Shown piece by piece: positions 7,020 through 15,231 of a DNA stretch of 15,512 nucleotides. Each line of letters opens with the position of its first letter. The first letter of the stretch is position 1. The notes below the pieces were generated by a model. That model was not told the DNA's origin. It saw only the letters and a list, made by a program, of their open reading frames with translations, and did no database searches. The position numbers and the translations under genes are program-made. The DNA lies in NCBI GenBank assembly GCA_040382095.1, contig JBEIGB010000085.1:1-15512 (forward strand), written 5' to 3'. Origin of the DNA: JADJPL01 sp040382095 (GTDB lineage Bacteria; Bacteroidota; Bacteroidia; Chitinophagales; Saprospiraceae).

Positions 7020-9446
7020 ATGCGGACAAACAACAAACCCTTGCTGATCATCCTTTTTGTTTTGCTGGGCAGCCCCGCCTGGGGCCAGAGCCTCCGGAGC
7101 CAGCTCCGGAGCGCTAATTTGCAGCATGAAGCAAAAGCCTATGCTCAGGCAATCGAGAGCTACAAAAAAATCCTGACGCAATATCCATCTGAGGAAGAAG
7201 CACTGGCCAAAATTGCGGATTGTTACTGGAGTATTAATAAGATGGAGGATGCTTTCAAGTACTATGCCACGTTGATTCAGACTCAGAAAGAGTCCATAAC
7301 TCCACGCTATCTGCTGGCTTTTGCGCATGTGCTCAAATCCATGGGGCGTTATGAAGAAGCGAAGCGGTATTATGGCGAATATGCAAAATCCGACCCTTCT
7401 ATCGGCAATCATTTTGCTGCGACCTGCGATTTTGCGCGCTATCAACAATCCCAGGCCGGGGAATATACCGTTTCCGAGGAACGACGGATCAACTCCTCTG
7501 CTGCCGACTTTGGCCCGGTCCTCGTAGGGGACCAGTTGATTTTTGCTTCGCAGCGCACCGATGTTCAGCGTCCTGGCGGTTGGGACGGCAGCGCCCAGAG
7601 CGTGCTGTTTACCGCCCGGATCGGCCCTGACAGCTATCTTTCCACTTCGACTTTTTTGAATACCCGGCCGGGTTTGGGGCCAGTGACCTTTTCAGCTGAC
7701 GGGCGCTACGTGGCTTATACTTCGAATAGCTTCCTGACGGGGGTCCGCCAGATTCCTTCCACAGGTGCCGAGCTGCGTATCGTAACCGCCGAGGCTACTG
7801 CCAGTGGGAATTGGGTCAACGAACGGCTGTTCCCTTTTAATTCCAAAAAAAATATGACTGGATATCCTGCTTTCTCTGCCGACGGCATGGTGATGTTCTT
7901 TGCCAGCGATGCAGGGCAGGAGGGCTATGGAGGCTATGATCTGTATGTTTCTTACCGCAAAGATAATTCCTGGACCAAGCCGGTCAACCTCGGGGCTACG
8001 GTGAATACTCCCGGAAATGAAATTTCGCCTTTCTACGATGGGAACGGTCTGTTTTTTGCCTCAGACTGGCACCAGGGGTTTGGGGGTATGGATATTTTCC
8101 GTGCAGAACAGCAGGGGGGCAAGTGGACAAAGGTGAACAACCTCGGTGTCCCGCTCAACACTTCTTCCGATGATTATGGTTTCGTCTTCGATGCCGGGCG
8201 CAATATCGGTTATCTGACCTCCAACCGGAGCGGATCACAGGGTGCCGAGGATATTTTCCGCGTGACGAAAGGTACGCCCCTCAGCCAGGGCGGGGGGCTG
8301 TCCATCAAAGTGATCAACGCGCTGGATGGGTCTCCGGTGACCGGGGCATCTATTGACCTTTCCGCATGTAACCCCAATTTCACCCGGAATATCGTTACTA
8401 CGAATACTGCAGGCATTTATGTGCTGCCCCTCTCCGCGAACACCAACTGCGATGTCGTCGTGGTAAAAGAAGGCTTCAACGAGAACCGTATTTCCCTTTA
8501 TGGGGCCACTGCGGGCGGAAACCGCGAAATTGAGGTCGCGCTGACGCGAAAAGGGGAAGATTACTATGGCGCGGTCTATAATGGACAGAACCAACAACCC
8601 TTGTCGGGGGTGTCCGTAGTTGCCCAGAACCTCGCTACCGGTGCAGTGGCAAGGGCCTATACCGATCAACGTGGGCAAGTGGCCATGAGCCTTTCGGCCA
8701 ATTCGACATTTCAGGTCAGCTTCTCCGCCCAGGGCTTCCGCGAAAAAATGGTGACCGTGAATACGGCGGGAGGTCTTAACCGCAATATCCTGGGCAATAC
8801 CGCACTGTTCCCGCTCGATGCGCCGGGGCCAGTTACAGGACCAGTTACAGGACCAGTTATAGGACCAGTTATAGGACCAGGTACAGGACCGGGTACAATC
8901 TTTGAGCCTTCTTCTGCTTCTCCCTCACAAGGTTTCTCCATTCAAATCTCTGCGATGAACGGCGCACCGGATATGGCAGCGTTTACCGCAAAGGTCGGTG
9001 GCATCGGCCCTGTCTATAGTGTGTTTGCAGATGGCAAGCACAAGGTGCGGGTAGGTCCCTATCAGACTTATGCCCTGGCGGCGCAGCTCCTCCCTGCGTT
9101 ACGGAAAAAGGGGTTCACTGGTGCTTTCATCGCTACGGAAACGGGATCGGTAGAGGTACCGTCGGTGCCGCTGGTAGCACCGGCGATACCAGGACCCCAG
9201 CTACCTGTATCAGAGGTGATGATACAGCTCGGGGCGTATGTCAACCCAAGCAATTTCAGCCCTGGTGCGTTGTTGAGCGTGGGGCCGATTATTGATTTTC
9301 GCAAAGGACAATTTACCCTGAAGTTACTCGGCGGTTTCAGGACCGCACAAGATGCCCGCAACGCGTTGCCCCTTGTAAGGTCATCCGGCTTTCCCGGAGC
9401 TTTCCTTGTCGAAATGAAGAACGGCCAGGTCACCCCGCTGCGTTAA
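7020..9446 (+). CDS. PorE-like envelope protein: TPR, PD40 propeller, two carboxypeptidase-regulatory-like domains, two SPOR-type domains
   Basis: An exported protein of 808 residues. The ATG at 7020 is chosen because it gives a signal peptide (basic MRTNNK, hydrophobic core, cleavage near AWGQ) after an A-rich leader; the in-frame ATG at 6969 would only add 17 polar residues. Layout: TPR-like helical repeats (about 25-150, with AIESYKKILTQYP and RYEEAKRYYGEYAK); PD40/WD40-like blades (about 160-415, with GYPAFSADG, GGYDLYVS, GFGGMDIFR and NTPGNEISPF); two carboxypeptidase-regulatory-like beta domains (about 427-505 and 515-590); a Gly-Pro linker made of six 4-residue repeats (603-626); a SPOR domain (about 638-708, SIQISA and KVRVGPY); and a second SPOR-like domain (about 732-800, MIQLGAY and KLLGGF). 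The order mirrors PorE-type T9SS proteins, but with SPOR where OmpA is expected. SPOR domains bind glycan strands of peptidoglycan, so periplasmic anchoring is inferred. It has its own promoter-like element and converges with the OmpA gene. Confidence 0.87.
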   Translation: MRTNNKPLLIILFVLLGSPAWGQSLRSQLRSANLQHEAKAYAQAIESYKKILTQYPSEEEALAKIADCYWSINKMEDAFKYYATLIQTQKESITPRYLLAFAHVLKSMGRYEEAKRYYGEYAKSDPSIGNHFAATCDFARYQQSQAGEYTVSEERRINSSAADFGPVLVGDQLIFASQRTDVQRPGGWDGSAQSVLFTARIGPDSYLSTSTFLNTRPGLGPVTFSADGRYVAYTSNSFLTGVRQIPSTGAELRIVTAEATASGNWVNERLFPFNSKKNMTGYPAFSADGMVMFFASDAGQEGYGGYDLYVSYRKDNSWTKPVNLGATVNTPGNEISPFYDGNGLFFASDWHQGFGGMDIFRAEQQGGKWTKVNNLGVPLNTSSDDYGFVFDAGRNIGYLTSNRSGSQGAEDIFRVTKGTPLSQGGGLSIKVINALDGSPVTGASIDLSACNPNFTRNIVTTNTAGIYVLPLSANTNCDVVVVKEGFNENRISLYGATAGGNREIEVALTRKGEDYYGAVYNGQNQQPLSGVSVVAQNLATGAVARAYTDQRGQVAMSLSANSTFQVSFSAQGFREKMVTVNTAGGLNRNILGNTALFPLDAPGPVTGPVTGPVIGPVIGPGTGPGTIFEPSSASPSQGFSIQISAMNGAPDMAAFTAKVGGIGPVYSVFADGKHKVRVGPYQTYALAAQLLPALRKKGFTGAFIATETGSVEVPSVPLVAPAIPGPQLPVSEVMIQLGAYVNPSNFSPGALLSVGPIIDFRKGQFTLKLLGGFRTAQDARNALPLVRSSGFPGAFLVEMKNGQVTPLR
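8826..8897 (+). repeat. 12-bp in-frame tandem repeat, six copies
   Basis: Six consecutive 12-bp units encode GPVT, GPVT, GPVI, GPVI, GPGT and GPGT as the linker between the beta domains and the first SPOR domain. The identical pairs suggest duplication by slippage. Because the unit is a multiple of three, copy-number changes would only alter linker length, not the frame. Confidence 0.9.
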
Positions 9447-9463
9447 GCGATGGGCCCCTTGTG

Positions 9464-12400
9464 CTATAATAACCGAAACACGACCCTCCGGTTCTTCTGC
9501 CGCGACTTTTCATCATTGTTGGGCACGGTAGGCTGGGTCTCGCCATATCCGGTAGCCTGGATTTTTTCAGGGTCGCAACCTTTGGCGATCAGGTAATCCC
9601 GAACGGCGGAAGCCCGGTTTTCTGAGAGCAACTGGTTGCTGTAAGCACTGCCGACATCATCGGTATGGCCCTGTATTTCGATAGCCAGGAGGTTGTCTTT
9701 GAGGTATTTGGCCATGGCGTCGAGCTCAAATCTGGATTGGTCGAGGAGGGTATAGGAGCCCGTTTCGAAGAATAGGTTATTGAGGATTATACTCGCTCCC
9801 GAGCGCCTGAGGTCTTCTGTTGTGGATATGATCACGGGATTTTCTACGATGCCTTTCGCGGTATCCTGTGCGAAACTTAGCTGCAACGAAACGGGCGGTG
9901 CAGCGGTTTTGCGTAGCTCGGCCCGGTAGTTCTTTTTCTCCGATACAGGGATAAACACTTCACCGGTCAGCGGGTCAGGTCGGACGATTTGTACGATCTT
10001 TCCGGTCTCCAGGTCCTGGATGACGACTTCTCCCTCTACGGGTTTGCCGCTGGCATCCAATACTGTGGTCTCGAACGTATAAACGGGCTCCGGCTTGTAA
10101 GATTGCGGAATATCCATGTAGGTAATGTGGTTGTCCCCCTGCTCATTAGAAACCGAATAAGCCCTGGAGCCATCGGTCGTAACGAATAAGTGCCAGTCAT
10201 CGCTGCTGGAGTTAAATAATAGACCGAGGTTGCGCGGTTTGCTCCAATTGCGCCAGGTATCGTCCAGGCGTGTGCTGATGTAGAGGTCGAAGCCACCAAA
10301 GCCATCGTGCCCATCGGAGGCGAAATAGAGGGTTTTCATGTCGGGGTGGAGGAAGGGGTTGCGCTCGTTGCCCGGGGTATTGATGGCGTTCCCGATGGGG
10401 AGAGGGGCCTGGAGGGTAGCGCCATCTGCCCCATACAACGCAATGTAGATATCCATGTCTCCGCCTTTTGCCGAAACAAAGGTCAGTCCCTTTCCAAAAT
10501 AGCGGGGGTCTCCGTCCCAGTAAGGCGTATTGATACCGCCCGGTAGAAGCCCCGCTGCTTTCCAGCCTTGCGCCGTTTTTTTGCTTTCATAGATATCCCC
10601 GTCCACAAAAAGGAGCATTTCTGTCCCATTAGTGCTAATATTCTGCACGGCTTCGTTTTTTGTCGGGGTATTGAGGCTGGTGACGGGTACTGGTGCCGAC
10701 CATCCCTTATCGGAATATTGGGTGTGGAACACGTCTTCCGTTTCGCTTTCCACCCCCATTCTGGTGAAATAGAGGTGTTTGCCGTTTCCGGTGAGTTCCG
10801 GGGAATATCCCTCGTAATCCCTGCCGTCTTCCCATTTCAGGGGGGACTTTCTCTTTTCAAGTTCTTTTCGCTGTGTCCGGTCGTAAAAATCCTGGAAGGC
10901 AGTATTTTTTTGTGCGAAGAATGGTGCATACTGCTTCAGGGTATCTTCAACTCCTTGCCAGTTGCCTTCCGAGAAGTCCTTGTGCATCATTTTTTGCAGG
11001 ATAAAAAATGCTTCGTCGGAGGGGGCATACGCTTTTATATATTGCGAAAATTCCGTCTGGCGGTCTTCGGAATACAGTCCCTTGAGCATCCCGGCGCGGT
11101 CCACTTTAATGCGGACGCTATCGAAATCCGGATAGGCTTGGGCAAAAGCATTTATACTTTCCAGGCTTTTGTTGGCATTGGTGACCATATAAAGGCGCTC
11201 CATTACGCGCTGGCGTTCGGGGTGGCCTGGCAGTTCTTTCAGGAATAACCGTATGGCTTCTGCGGAGTCGGATTTAAGCAGGATTTCCGGTAGTTTTTCC
11301 TGTGCCGCTTTCGCATACTTCAGCGGCGGTTGTTTGGTGGCATAACGCAGTAAGGGCGTTGGGTGGCCTGCTGCTACCAGGCGCTCATAAGTTTGTAGCT
11401 GGATGCGGTCTTCCCACACTTTTTTTTCCAAGATCGCGCTATCGCGCAGGGCGGCCGGTATCCCTGGATTGGCATTTAAGAAAGCATCGACTTCCCGTGG
11501 GGACCTTGCGCGCGCACGCACGAGGGTATAATAGCGAAGCCATACCGAATCGGCTTTGGGGTACGAAGGGTAGCCCTGCAGAAACCGACCCATGCGCTCC
11601 ACACTGTCGCTGCGCATGGTGGCCTCGTAGAAAAACTCCAGAGCGGTCTTTTGGTCCTGCCGAAGGCGTTCCGGGAACGGGAAATCGGGGAAACGGGCGG
11701 CAAAAGACTGTAAACCCGAGGGATCGGGCTGGCTGGTGCGATACAGTTGATAGAGGCGTTCCCAGATACGCGCCCTTTGCGGGCCATTTGTCCAGGTCCT
11801 GAGGTATTGTTCGCACTGGACCATGCTCCCCTTTTGAAGGATAAACCCGGACAGGGAATCCATTCCAATCCCTTCGAATACCGTACCGCTGTAGCGCCGG
11901 ACAAAAGACTGCCAGCCCTCCGGCCTGTTGCGGACGGCCATATTGGACGCGGCCTTCATAGCGGTCAGGAGGGTATCCTGCGCAAAGCTTGCGTCGGGGT
12001 AAGCAGCTTTGAATTTCCCCTGTTCCGGCCAGCCGTTCTCCTGGATAAACATTTCAAAGAGGCGTATCCCGGCTTTTTGCAGAAGGGTGGGACTGGTCGA
12101 GCGCAGGCTTTGGCCGTAAATTGACAATAGCTGGTACAGTGCCTGATGGGTATTTTGGGCGTAAGCTTCTTCAAAGGCGAGCTGGTCCCGTAGGGTGATA
12201 ACGGTATCGAGCTGTTCGGGAAGGGCGTTTTTCGCAACAGCCAAAAACCGGTTTATGGCTTGCAGGTCTTTCAGTGCCATCACTTCAGCAGACCAGATTT
12301 TTTCGATTTCCCGCTTGATTTTAACCGGACTGTCCTTTCCCAGTTCTTTTTTGACAGTCTCTTGTTTTTTGTCGTCCAGGCTTCGGTAAGCCTTTATCCC

Positions 12401-12637
12401 CGATAGTACGCGCGAATATGCAGAGTCGGGATGATAGGCCGGGTTACCTGCTGCCAAAAAGTAGCGGGCCATACCCAATTGTTCCAGAGCAGGGATTTTT
12501 GTGCCGGCTTGCTGAAAATAGCCCAGGGCTTCAGGGAACCGCTGCGCGTTGAGTGCTTCGATTCCTGTGAGGTATTGGGCATTTAGAAATACCGGAAAGC
12601 ACGCAAAAACAAAGCAAATGAGGGTTTGATTTTTCAT
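9464..12637 (-). CDS. OmpA-family envelope protein with long helical-repeat N-terminus and PD40 propeller (PorE-like)
   Basis: A protein of 1057 residues. The ATG at 12635-12637 is chosen because it starts a signal peptide (MKNQTLICFVFACFPVFLNAQ region, cleavage near NAQ); an upstream in-frame ATG at 12677-12679 adds 14 unlikely residues. About 1-600 is alpha-helical with TPR-like or related solenoid units, many carrying F-P or Y-P turns. About 605-845 carries PD40 blades (YSPELTGNGKHLYF, GFGGFDLYISTR, NTPGNERNPF). About 850-925 is a carboxypeptidase-regulatory-like beta domain (DASGKPVEGEVVIQDLETG). The C-terminal OmpA domain (about 945-1057) has NNLFFETGS, IEIQGHTDDVGS and LSENRASAVRDYL. 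Asp993 and Arg1008 have the 15-residue spacing of the diaminopimelate-binding pair of OmpA proteins, so peptidoglycan binding is likely. Role inferred: periplasmic tether of outer-membrane machinery, possibly T9SS. It stands alone on its strand, convergent with the SPOR protein (17 bp between stops). Confidence 0.88.
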   Translation of the reverse strand: MKNQTLICFVFACFPVFLNAQYLTGIEALNAQRFPEALGYFQQAGTKIPALEQLGMARYFLAAGNPAYHPDSAYSRVLSGIKAYRSLDDKKQETVKKELGKDSPVKIKREIEKIWSAEVMALKDLQAINRFLAVAKNALPEQLDTVITLRDQLAFEEAYAQNTHQALYQLLSIYGQSLRSTSPTLLQKAGIRLFEMFIQENGWPEQGKFKAAYPDASFAQDTLLTAMKAASNMAVRNRPEGWQSFVRRYSGTVFEGIGMDSLSGFILQKGSMVQCEQYLRTWTNGPQRARIWERLYQLYRTSQPDPSGLQSFAARFPDFPFPERLRQDQKTALEFFYEATMRSDSVERMGRFLQGYPSYPKADSVWLRYYTLVRARARSPREVDAFLNANPGIPAALRDSAILEKKVWEDRIQLQTYERLVAAGHPTPLLRYATKQPPLKYAKAAQEKLPEILLKSDSAEAIRLFLKELPGHPERQRVMERLYMVTNANKSLESINAFAQAYPDFDSVRIKVDRAGMLKGLYSEDRQTEFSQYIKAYAPSDEAFFILQKMMHKDFSEGNWQGVEDTLKQYAPFFAQKNTAFQDFYDRTQRKELEKRKSPLKWEDGRDYEGYSPELTGNGKHLYFTRMGVESETEDVFHTQYSDKGWSAPVPVTSLNTPTKNEAVQNISTNGTEMLLFVDGDIYESKKTAQGWKAAGLLPGGINTPYWDGDPRYFGKGLTFVSAKGGDMDIYIALYGADGATLQAPLPIGNAINTPGNERNPFLHPDMKTLYFASDGHDGFGGFDLYISTRLDDTWRNWSKPRNLGLLFNSSSDDWHLFVTTDGSRAYSVSNEQGDNHITYMDIPQSYKPEPVYTFETTVLDASGKPVEGEVVIQDLETGKIVQIVRPDPLTGEVFIPVSEKKNYRAELRKTAAPPVSLQLSFAQDTAKGIVENPVIISTTEDLRRSGASIILNNLFFETGSYTLLDQSRFELDAMAKYLKDNLLAIEIQGHTDDVGSAYSNQLLSENRASAVRDYLIAKGCDPEKIQATGYGETQPTVPNNDEKSRQKNRRVVFRLL

Positions 12638-12756
12638 ACAAAATGGGGTCGCCCTGCACAAAAGCATCTTTCTACACAACAGCAGCGAATGCCATGCGGC
12701 AAGGCATTAGGTTTTGGTTTTAGCAATAAAGAGGATAAGAACTTCGGGGGCATCTT

Positions 12757-13401
12757 TCAGGGCGCCAGCCTTTCCTTTTTCCATTTTCCGTGGTCACTGA
12801 GTTGATAGCGGATGCGGTCGTGCAGGCGGCTCCTGCGACCCTGCCAGAATTCGAACATATCGGGGACCATGCGATAGCCGCCCCAGTGTTCCGGGCAGGG
12901 TACAGTGCCATGCTTTTCAAACGCATGAGCCAGCGCTTTCATTTCATGTTCCAGGATATTTCTTGATGGGATTACGCTGCTTTGTGGGGATGCAGCCGCC
13001 CCGATCTGGCTGCTGACTGGTCGGGACGAAAAATAGATTTCCGAGCTTTCCCGGTCTGTTTTTTCTATGCTTCCTTCGATTCTTACCTGTCGTTCGAGGG
13101 GGCCCCAAAAAAAGACCAGGGCCGCATAAGGGTTTTGCGCGAGTTCTTCTCCTTTGCGGCTCAGGTAGTTGGTGTAAAAGACAAAGCCCTGGTGGCCGAG
13201 TCCTTTCAGGAGGACGATGCGGGCAGAAGGGCGGCCGGTGGGCCCGACTGTTGCCAGGGTCATTGCATTTGGCTCCAATACTTCTGCGTTGATTGCTTCC
13301 TGCAGCCAATCTGCAAATTGCATGAAGGGGTCGTCCAGCATATCGGCTGGCTCCAGTGGCTTTTCGCCATATTCCATACGCAGGTGGTCAATTTTATGCA
13401 T
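12757..13401 (-). CDS. pdxH: Pyridoxamine/pyridoxine 5'-phosphate oxidase
   Basis: A 214-residue cytoplasmic FMN enzyme, close to the usual length (E. coli protein 218). It oxidises pyridoxamine or pyridoxine phosphate to pyridoxal 5'-phosphate with oxygen, the last step of PLP synthesis and salvage. FMN- and substrate-site motifs are all visible: RIVLLKG (61-67), FYTNYLSRKGEEL (75-87), QVRIEG (105-110), YFSSRPVSSQIG (123-134), FWQGRRSRLHDR (185-196) and the C-terminal RLAP tail. Arg192 and His194 correspond to the substrate-binding Arg and His of the E. coli enzyme. It lies 6 bp downstream of the nucleotidyltransferase gene on the same strand, so the two are probably one transcript. No truncation or missing residue was seen. 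Confidence 0.97.
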   Translation of the reverse strand: MHKIDHLRMEYGEKPLEPADMLDDPFMQFADWLQEAINAEVLEPNAMTLATVGPTGRPSARIVLLKGLGHQGFVFYTNYLSRKGEELAQNPYAALVFFWGPLERQVRIEGSIEKTDRESSEIYFSSRPVSSQIGAAASPQSSVIPSRNILEHEMKALAHAFEKHGTVPCPEHWGGYRMVPDMFEFWQGRRSRLHDRIRYQLSDHGKWKKERLAP

Positions 13402-13407
13402 AATCGC

Positions 13408-14022
13408 TTATTTATTTTTGGTAAATATTTTCCAATCTTCGGGGGTATCAATATCGAATGCTGCCTGGGGAAGCGGGTAATGTAGCCCCGGATATTCCCG
13501 GAAAAGCATTCTGGCTCCCTGGTCGCCTGAGCAGGCGAGTAAATCTGCGAATACTTCCCGGGAAAAAATTGCGGGGGCACCCGGTTTGTCGTTGTACCAC
13601 GCGGCGGCGTAAGGTGGCTTTTCTGCCACCCAGGCGTGGTGGAGCCCTTTCAGGTGTTCGACTCCGACCCATGGCTGGTCAGCCAGGAATATCAATACTC
13701 CCGGTATTAGGGGCGCTAATTCCAGCAGGTATTGCATGCCGCAGGCTATACTGCCGCCCATTCCTTTTGCCCATTCTGCATAGTGGCAAAAATGTACTTT
13801 GGGCCCCAGCGTAGCACATATTTGTGCTATCGCCGGAGAATATGCTCCTCCAACGACCACTACTGGCCCATAGCCTGATGCCAGGGCCTTGCCTACGGCC
13901 CACTCGAGCAGTGTTTTCCCTTCGTATTCAAGCAATTGTTTGGGCAGCCCCATCCGGCTGGCACTGCCTGCGGCCAGCAGTATGGCGGCGGGCAGCGCGA
14001 TGTTGTCGTGTGACCCTTTCAT
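13408..14022 (-). CDS. MobA-like NTP transferase (molybdenum-cofactor nucleotidyltransferase type, MocA-like)
   Basis: A 204-residue cytoplasmic protein with the MobA/GlmU nucleotidyltransferase fold. The N-terminal nucleotide-binding signature LAAGSASRMGLPKQLL occupies 16-31, with Arg23 and Lys28 in the expected places. GMGGSIACG (87-95) is the second substrate loop, and ADQP (114-117) carries the metal-binding Asp115. DIDTPED near the C-terminus is the usual closing motif of MocA-type family members. Such enzymes transfer CMP or GMP to molybdopterin, but the family also contains enzymes with other acceptors, and no molybdoenzyme or moa/moe gene is in the window, so the substrate is not settled. 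It is the first gene of a probable two-gene unit with pdxH and has a TAnnTTTG match 31 nt upstream of its ATG. Confidence 0.85.
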   Translation of the reverse strand: MKGSHDNIALPAAILLAAGSASRMGLPKQLLEYEGKTLLEWAVGKALASGYGPVVVVGGAYSPAIAQICATLGPKVHFCHYAEWAKGMGGSIACGMQYLLELAPLIPGVLIFLADQPWVGVEHLKGLHHAWVAEKPPYAAAWYNDKPGAPAIFSREVFADLLACSGDQGARMLFREYPGLHYPLPQAAFDIDTPEDWKIFTKNK

Positions 14023-14052
14023 CGTCTGGATTGTCTTTATCCCTCAAGGTAA

Positions 14053-14060
14053 CAAAGTTA
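14053..14060 (-). promoter_or_regulatory. -7 promoter element for the nucleotidyltransferase-pdxH unit
   Basis: On the minus strand the bases read TAACTTTG, a full match to TAnnTTTG, in the 52-bp gap between the upstream peptidase stop and the ATG at 14022. No clear TTTG is found at the expected -33 position. If used, the unit would have a leader of about 20-25 nt and be transcribed separately from the peptidase gene. Confidence 0.4.
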
Positions 14061-14074
14061 AGGCCCGGCGTGTT

Positions 14075-15205
14075 TCATCGGCCATATTTGCGCAGGATAT
14101 CCAGTACGCTATCCACTGGCAGTTCCTCCACGCGGATTCCGTTGGCTTCCATAGTAGTGGCTGCAAAGAGCGAATTGATGATGGCCTCCTCGGTAGCTTC
14201 GATGACCGCGAGAAAAAGGGGCGAAACAGCATCATTATGCAAGACTTTTTGCTCCAGCATGGGATTTTCCATATCGAAAGGTATCCTTAGCCCGGGGTCT
14301 GTGGAAAAAGCAAGCACATAATCTCCACTCCCGTTCGATGCGATTCCACCCGTTTTGCCGAGTCCGAGCATGGCCCGTTGCGCCAGGCGCTTCAGGTTGC
14401 GGGCATCGAGGGGGGCATCGGTCGCTACTACGATCATGCAGGAACCATCCGGGGAGGCATCCAGTTGTTCTTTGAGGTAAAATTTACCCAGCTCTTCCCC
14501 TACCGGCACCCCATCTACCTGAAGGATGCCTCCAAAATTCGTTTGTACCAGCACCCCCACCGTATAGCCGCCGAGTGACGCCGGCAGCACCCGGGAGGCG
14601 GTACCGATACCGCCTTTAAATCCAAAACAGCGGGTACCCGTACCAGCACCCACATTGCCCTCTTGTACAGGTCCCCCTTCTGCAGATTCCAGCGCTGTCA
14701 ATACATGGGAAGGCTTTAACGCCCGGGCGCGGATATCGTTTAATCCACTGTCGTTGGTCTCCCCCACCAGGGCATTCACCGAGCGGACTTTTTCATTGCC
14801 CTTTTGGCGCAGCGTAAACTCAATCAGCGCTTCCATCGCGGTAGGTACGGCAAGGGTATTGGTCAATACGATGGGCGTCTCCAGTACCCCCAATTCTTCT
14901 ACCTGGGTAGAACCCGCCAATTTGCCGAACCCATTCCCCACAAACACCGCTGCCGGTACTTTTTGCTGAAAAATATTGCCCCCGTGTGGCAGGATGACCG
15001 TTGCCCCAGTCCGGATATCTGTGCCCCGCACAAGGGTGAAATGACCCACTTTGACCCCCGCCACATCGGTGATGGCATTATTTTTGCCGACCGGCAGTAC
15101 GCCGGGCTTAATGCCCAGGTCCCGGGGCCGTTGTGCCCCGGCATCAGGCATGGTTCCAATGGTTATGAGTAAGACTGCGATTGAAAGTATCCATTTTTTA
15201 TACAT
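14075..15205 (-). CDS. Exported P1/DmpA-family (S58) autoprocessing aminopeptidase
   Basis: A 376-residue protein from the ATG at 15203-15205, chosen because it begins a signal peptide (MYKKWILSIAVLL, cleavage near AGA|Q at 24-25); the upstream in-frame ATG at 15280 lies in repeat DNA. Family features: NAITDVAGVKVGH, RTGATVILPHGG, LNDIRARAL, EGNVGAGTGTRCFGFKGGIG, and GSCMIVVATDAPL. Members (DmpA, BapA) self-cleave before a Ser that becomes the N-terminal nucleophile of the beta chain. Ser255 fits: it sits in DGSCM, leaves a 122-residue beta chain, and is 32 residues after Asn223, the same spacing I recall for DmpA Asn218 and Ser250. Ser293 matches DmpA Ser288 by spacing. Family members cleave N-terminal L- or beta-residues of peptides and D-amide or ester substrates; the substrate here is unknown. 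Location is periplasmic or extracellular by the signal peptide. Confidence 0.92.
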   Translation of the reverse strand: MYKKWILSIAVLLITIGTMPDAGAQRPRDLGIKPGVLPVGKNNAITDVAGVKVGHFTLVRGTDIRTGATVILPHGGNIFQQKVPAAVFVGNGFGKLAGSTQVEELGVLETPIVLTNTLAVPTAMEALIEFTLRQKGNEKVRSVNALVGETNDSGLNDIRARALKPSHVLTALESAEGGPVQEGNVGAGTGTRCFGFKGGIGTASRVLPASLGGYTVGVLVQTNFGGILQVDGVPVGEELGKFYLKEQLDASPDGSCMIVVATDAPLDARNLKRLAQRAMLGLGKTGGIASNGSGDYVLAFSTDPGLRIPFDMENPMLEQKVLHNDAVSPLFLAVIEATEEAIINSLFAATTMEANGIRVEELPVDSVLDILRKYGR

Positions 15206-15231
15206 GATTTTGCTTTCTTCAGGGGTTGTGT

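Noticed and set aside
9447..9463. Bidirectional terminator between the convergent PD40 genes
   Set aside because: The 17-bp gap contains only a short GGGCCC palindrome and no stem with a T-run.
10568..11248. Open frame of about 226 codons on the plus strand opposite the OmpA-PD40 gene
   Set aside because: Composition is that of an antisense shadow; no recognisable domain, and the minus-strand gene is continuous and well supported through it.
12688..12708. Terminator hairpin behind pdxH (AATGCC / GGCATT)
   Set aside because: The stem is only 6 bp and no T-run follows on the minus strand, so I could not support a terminator.
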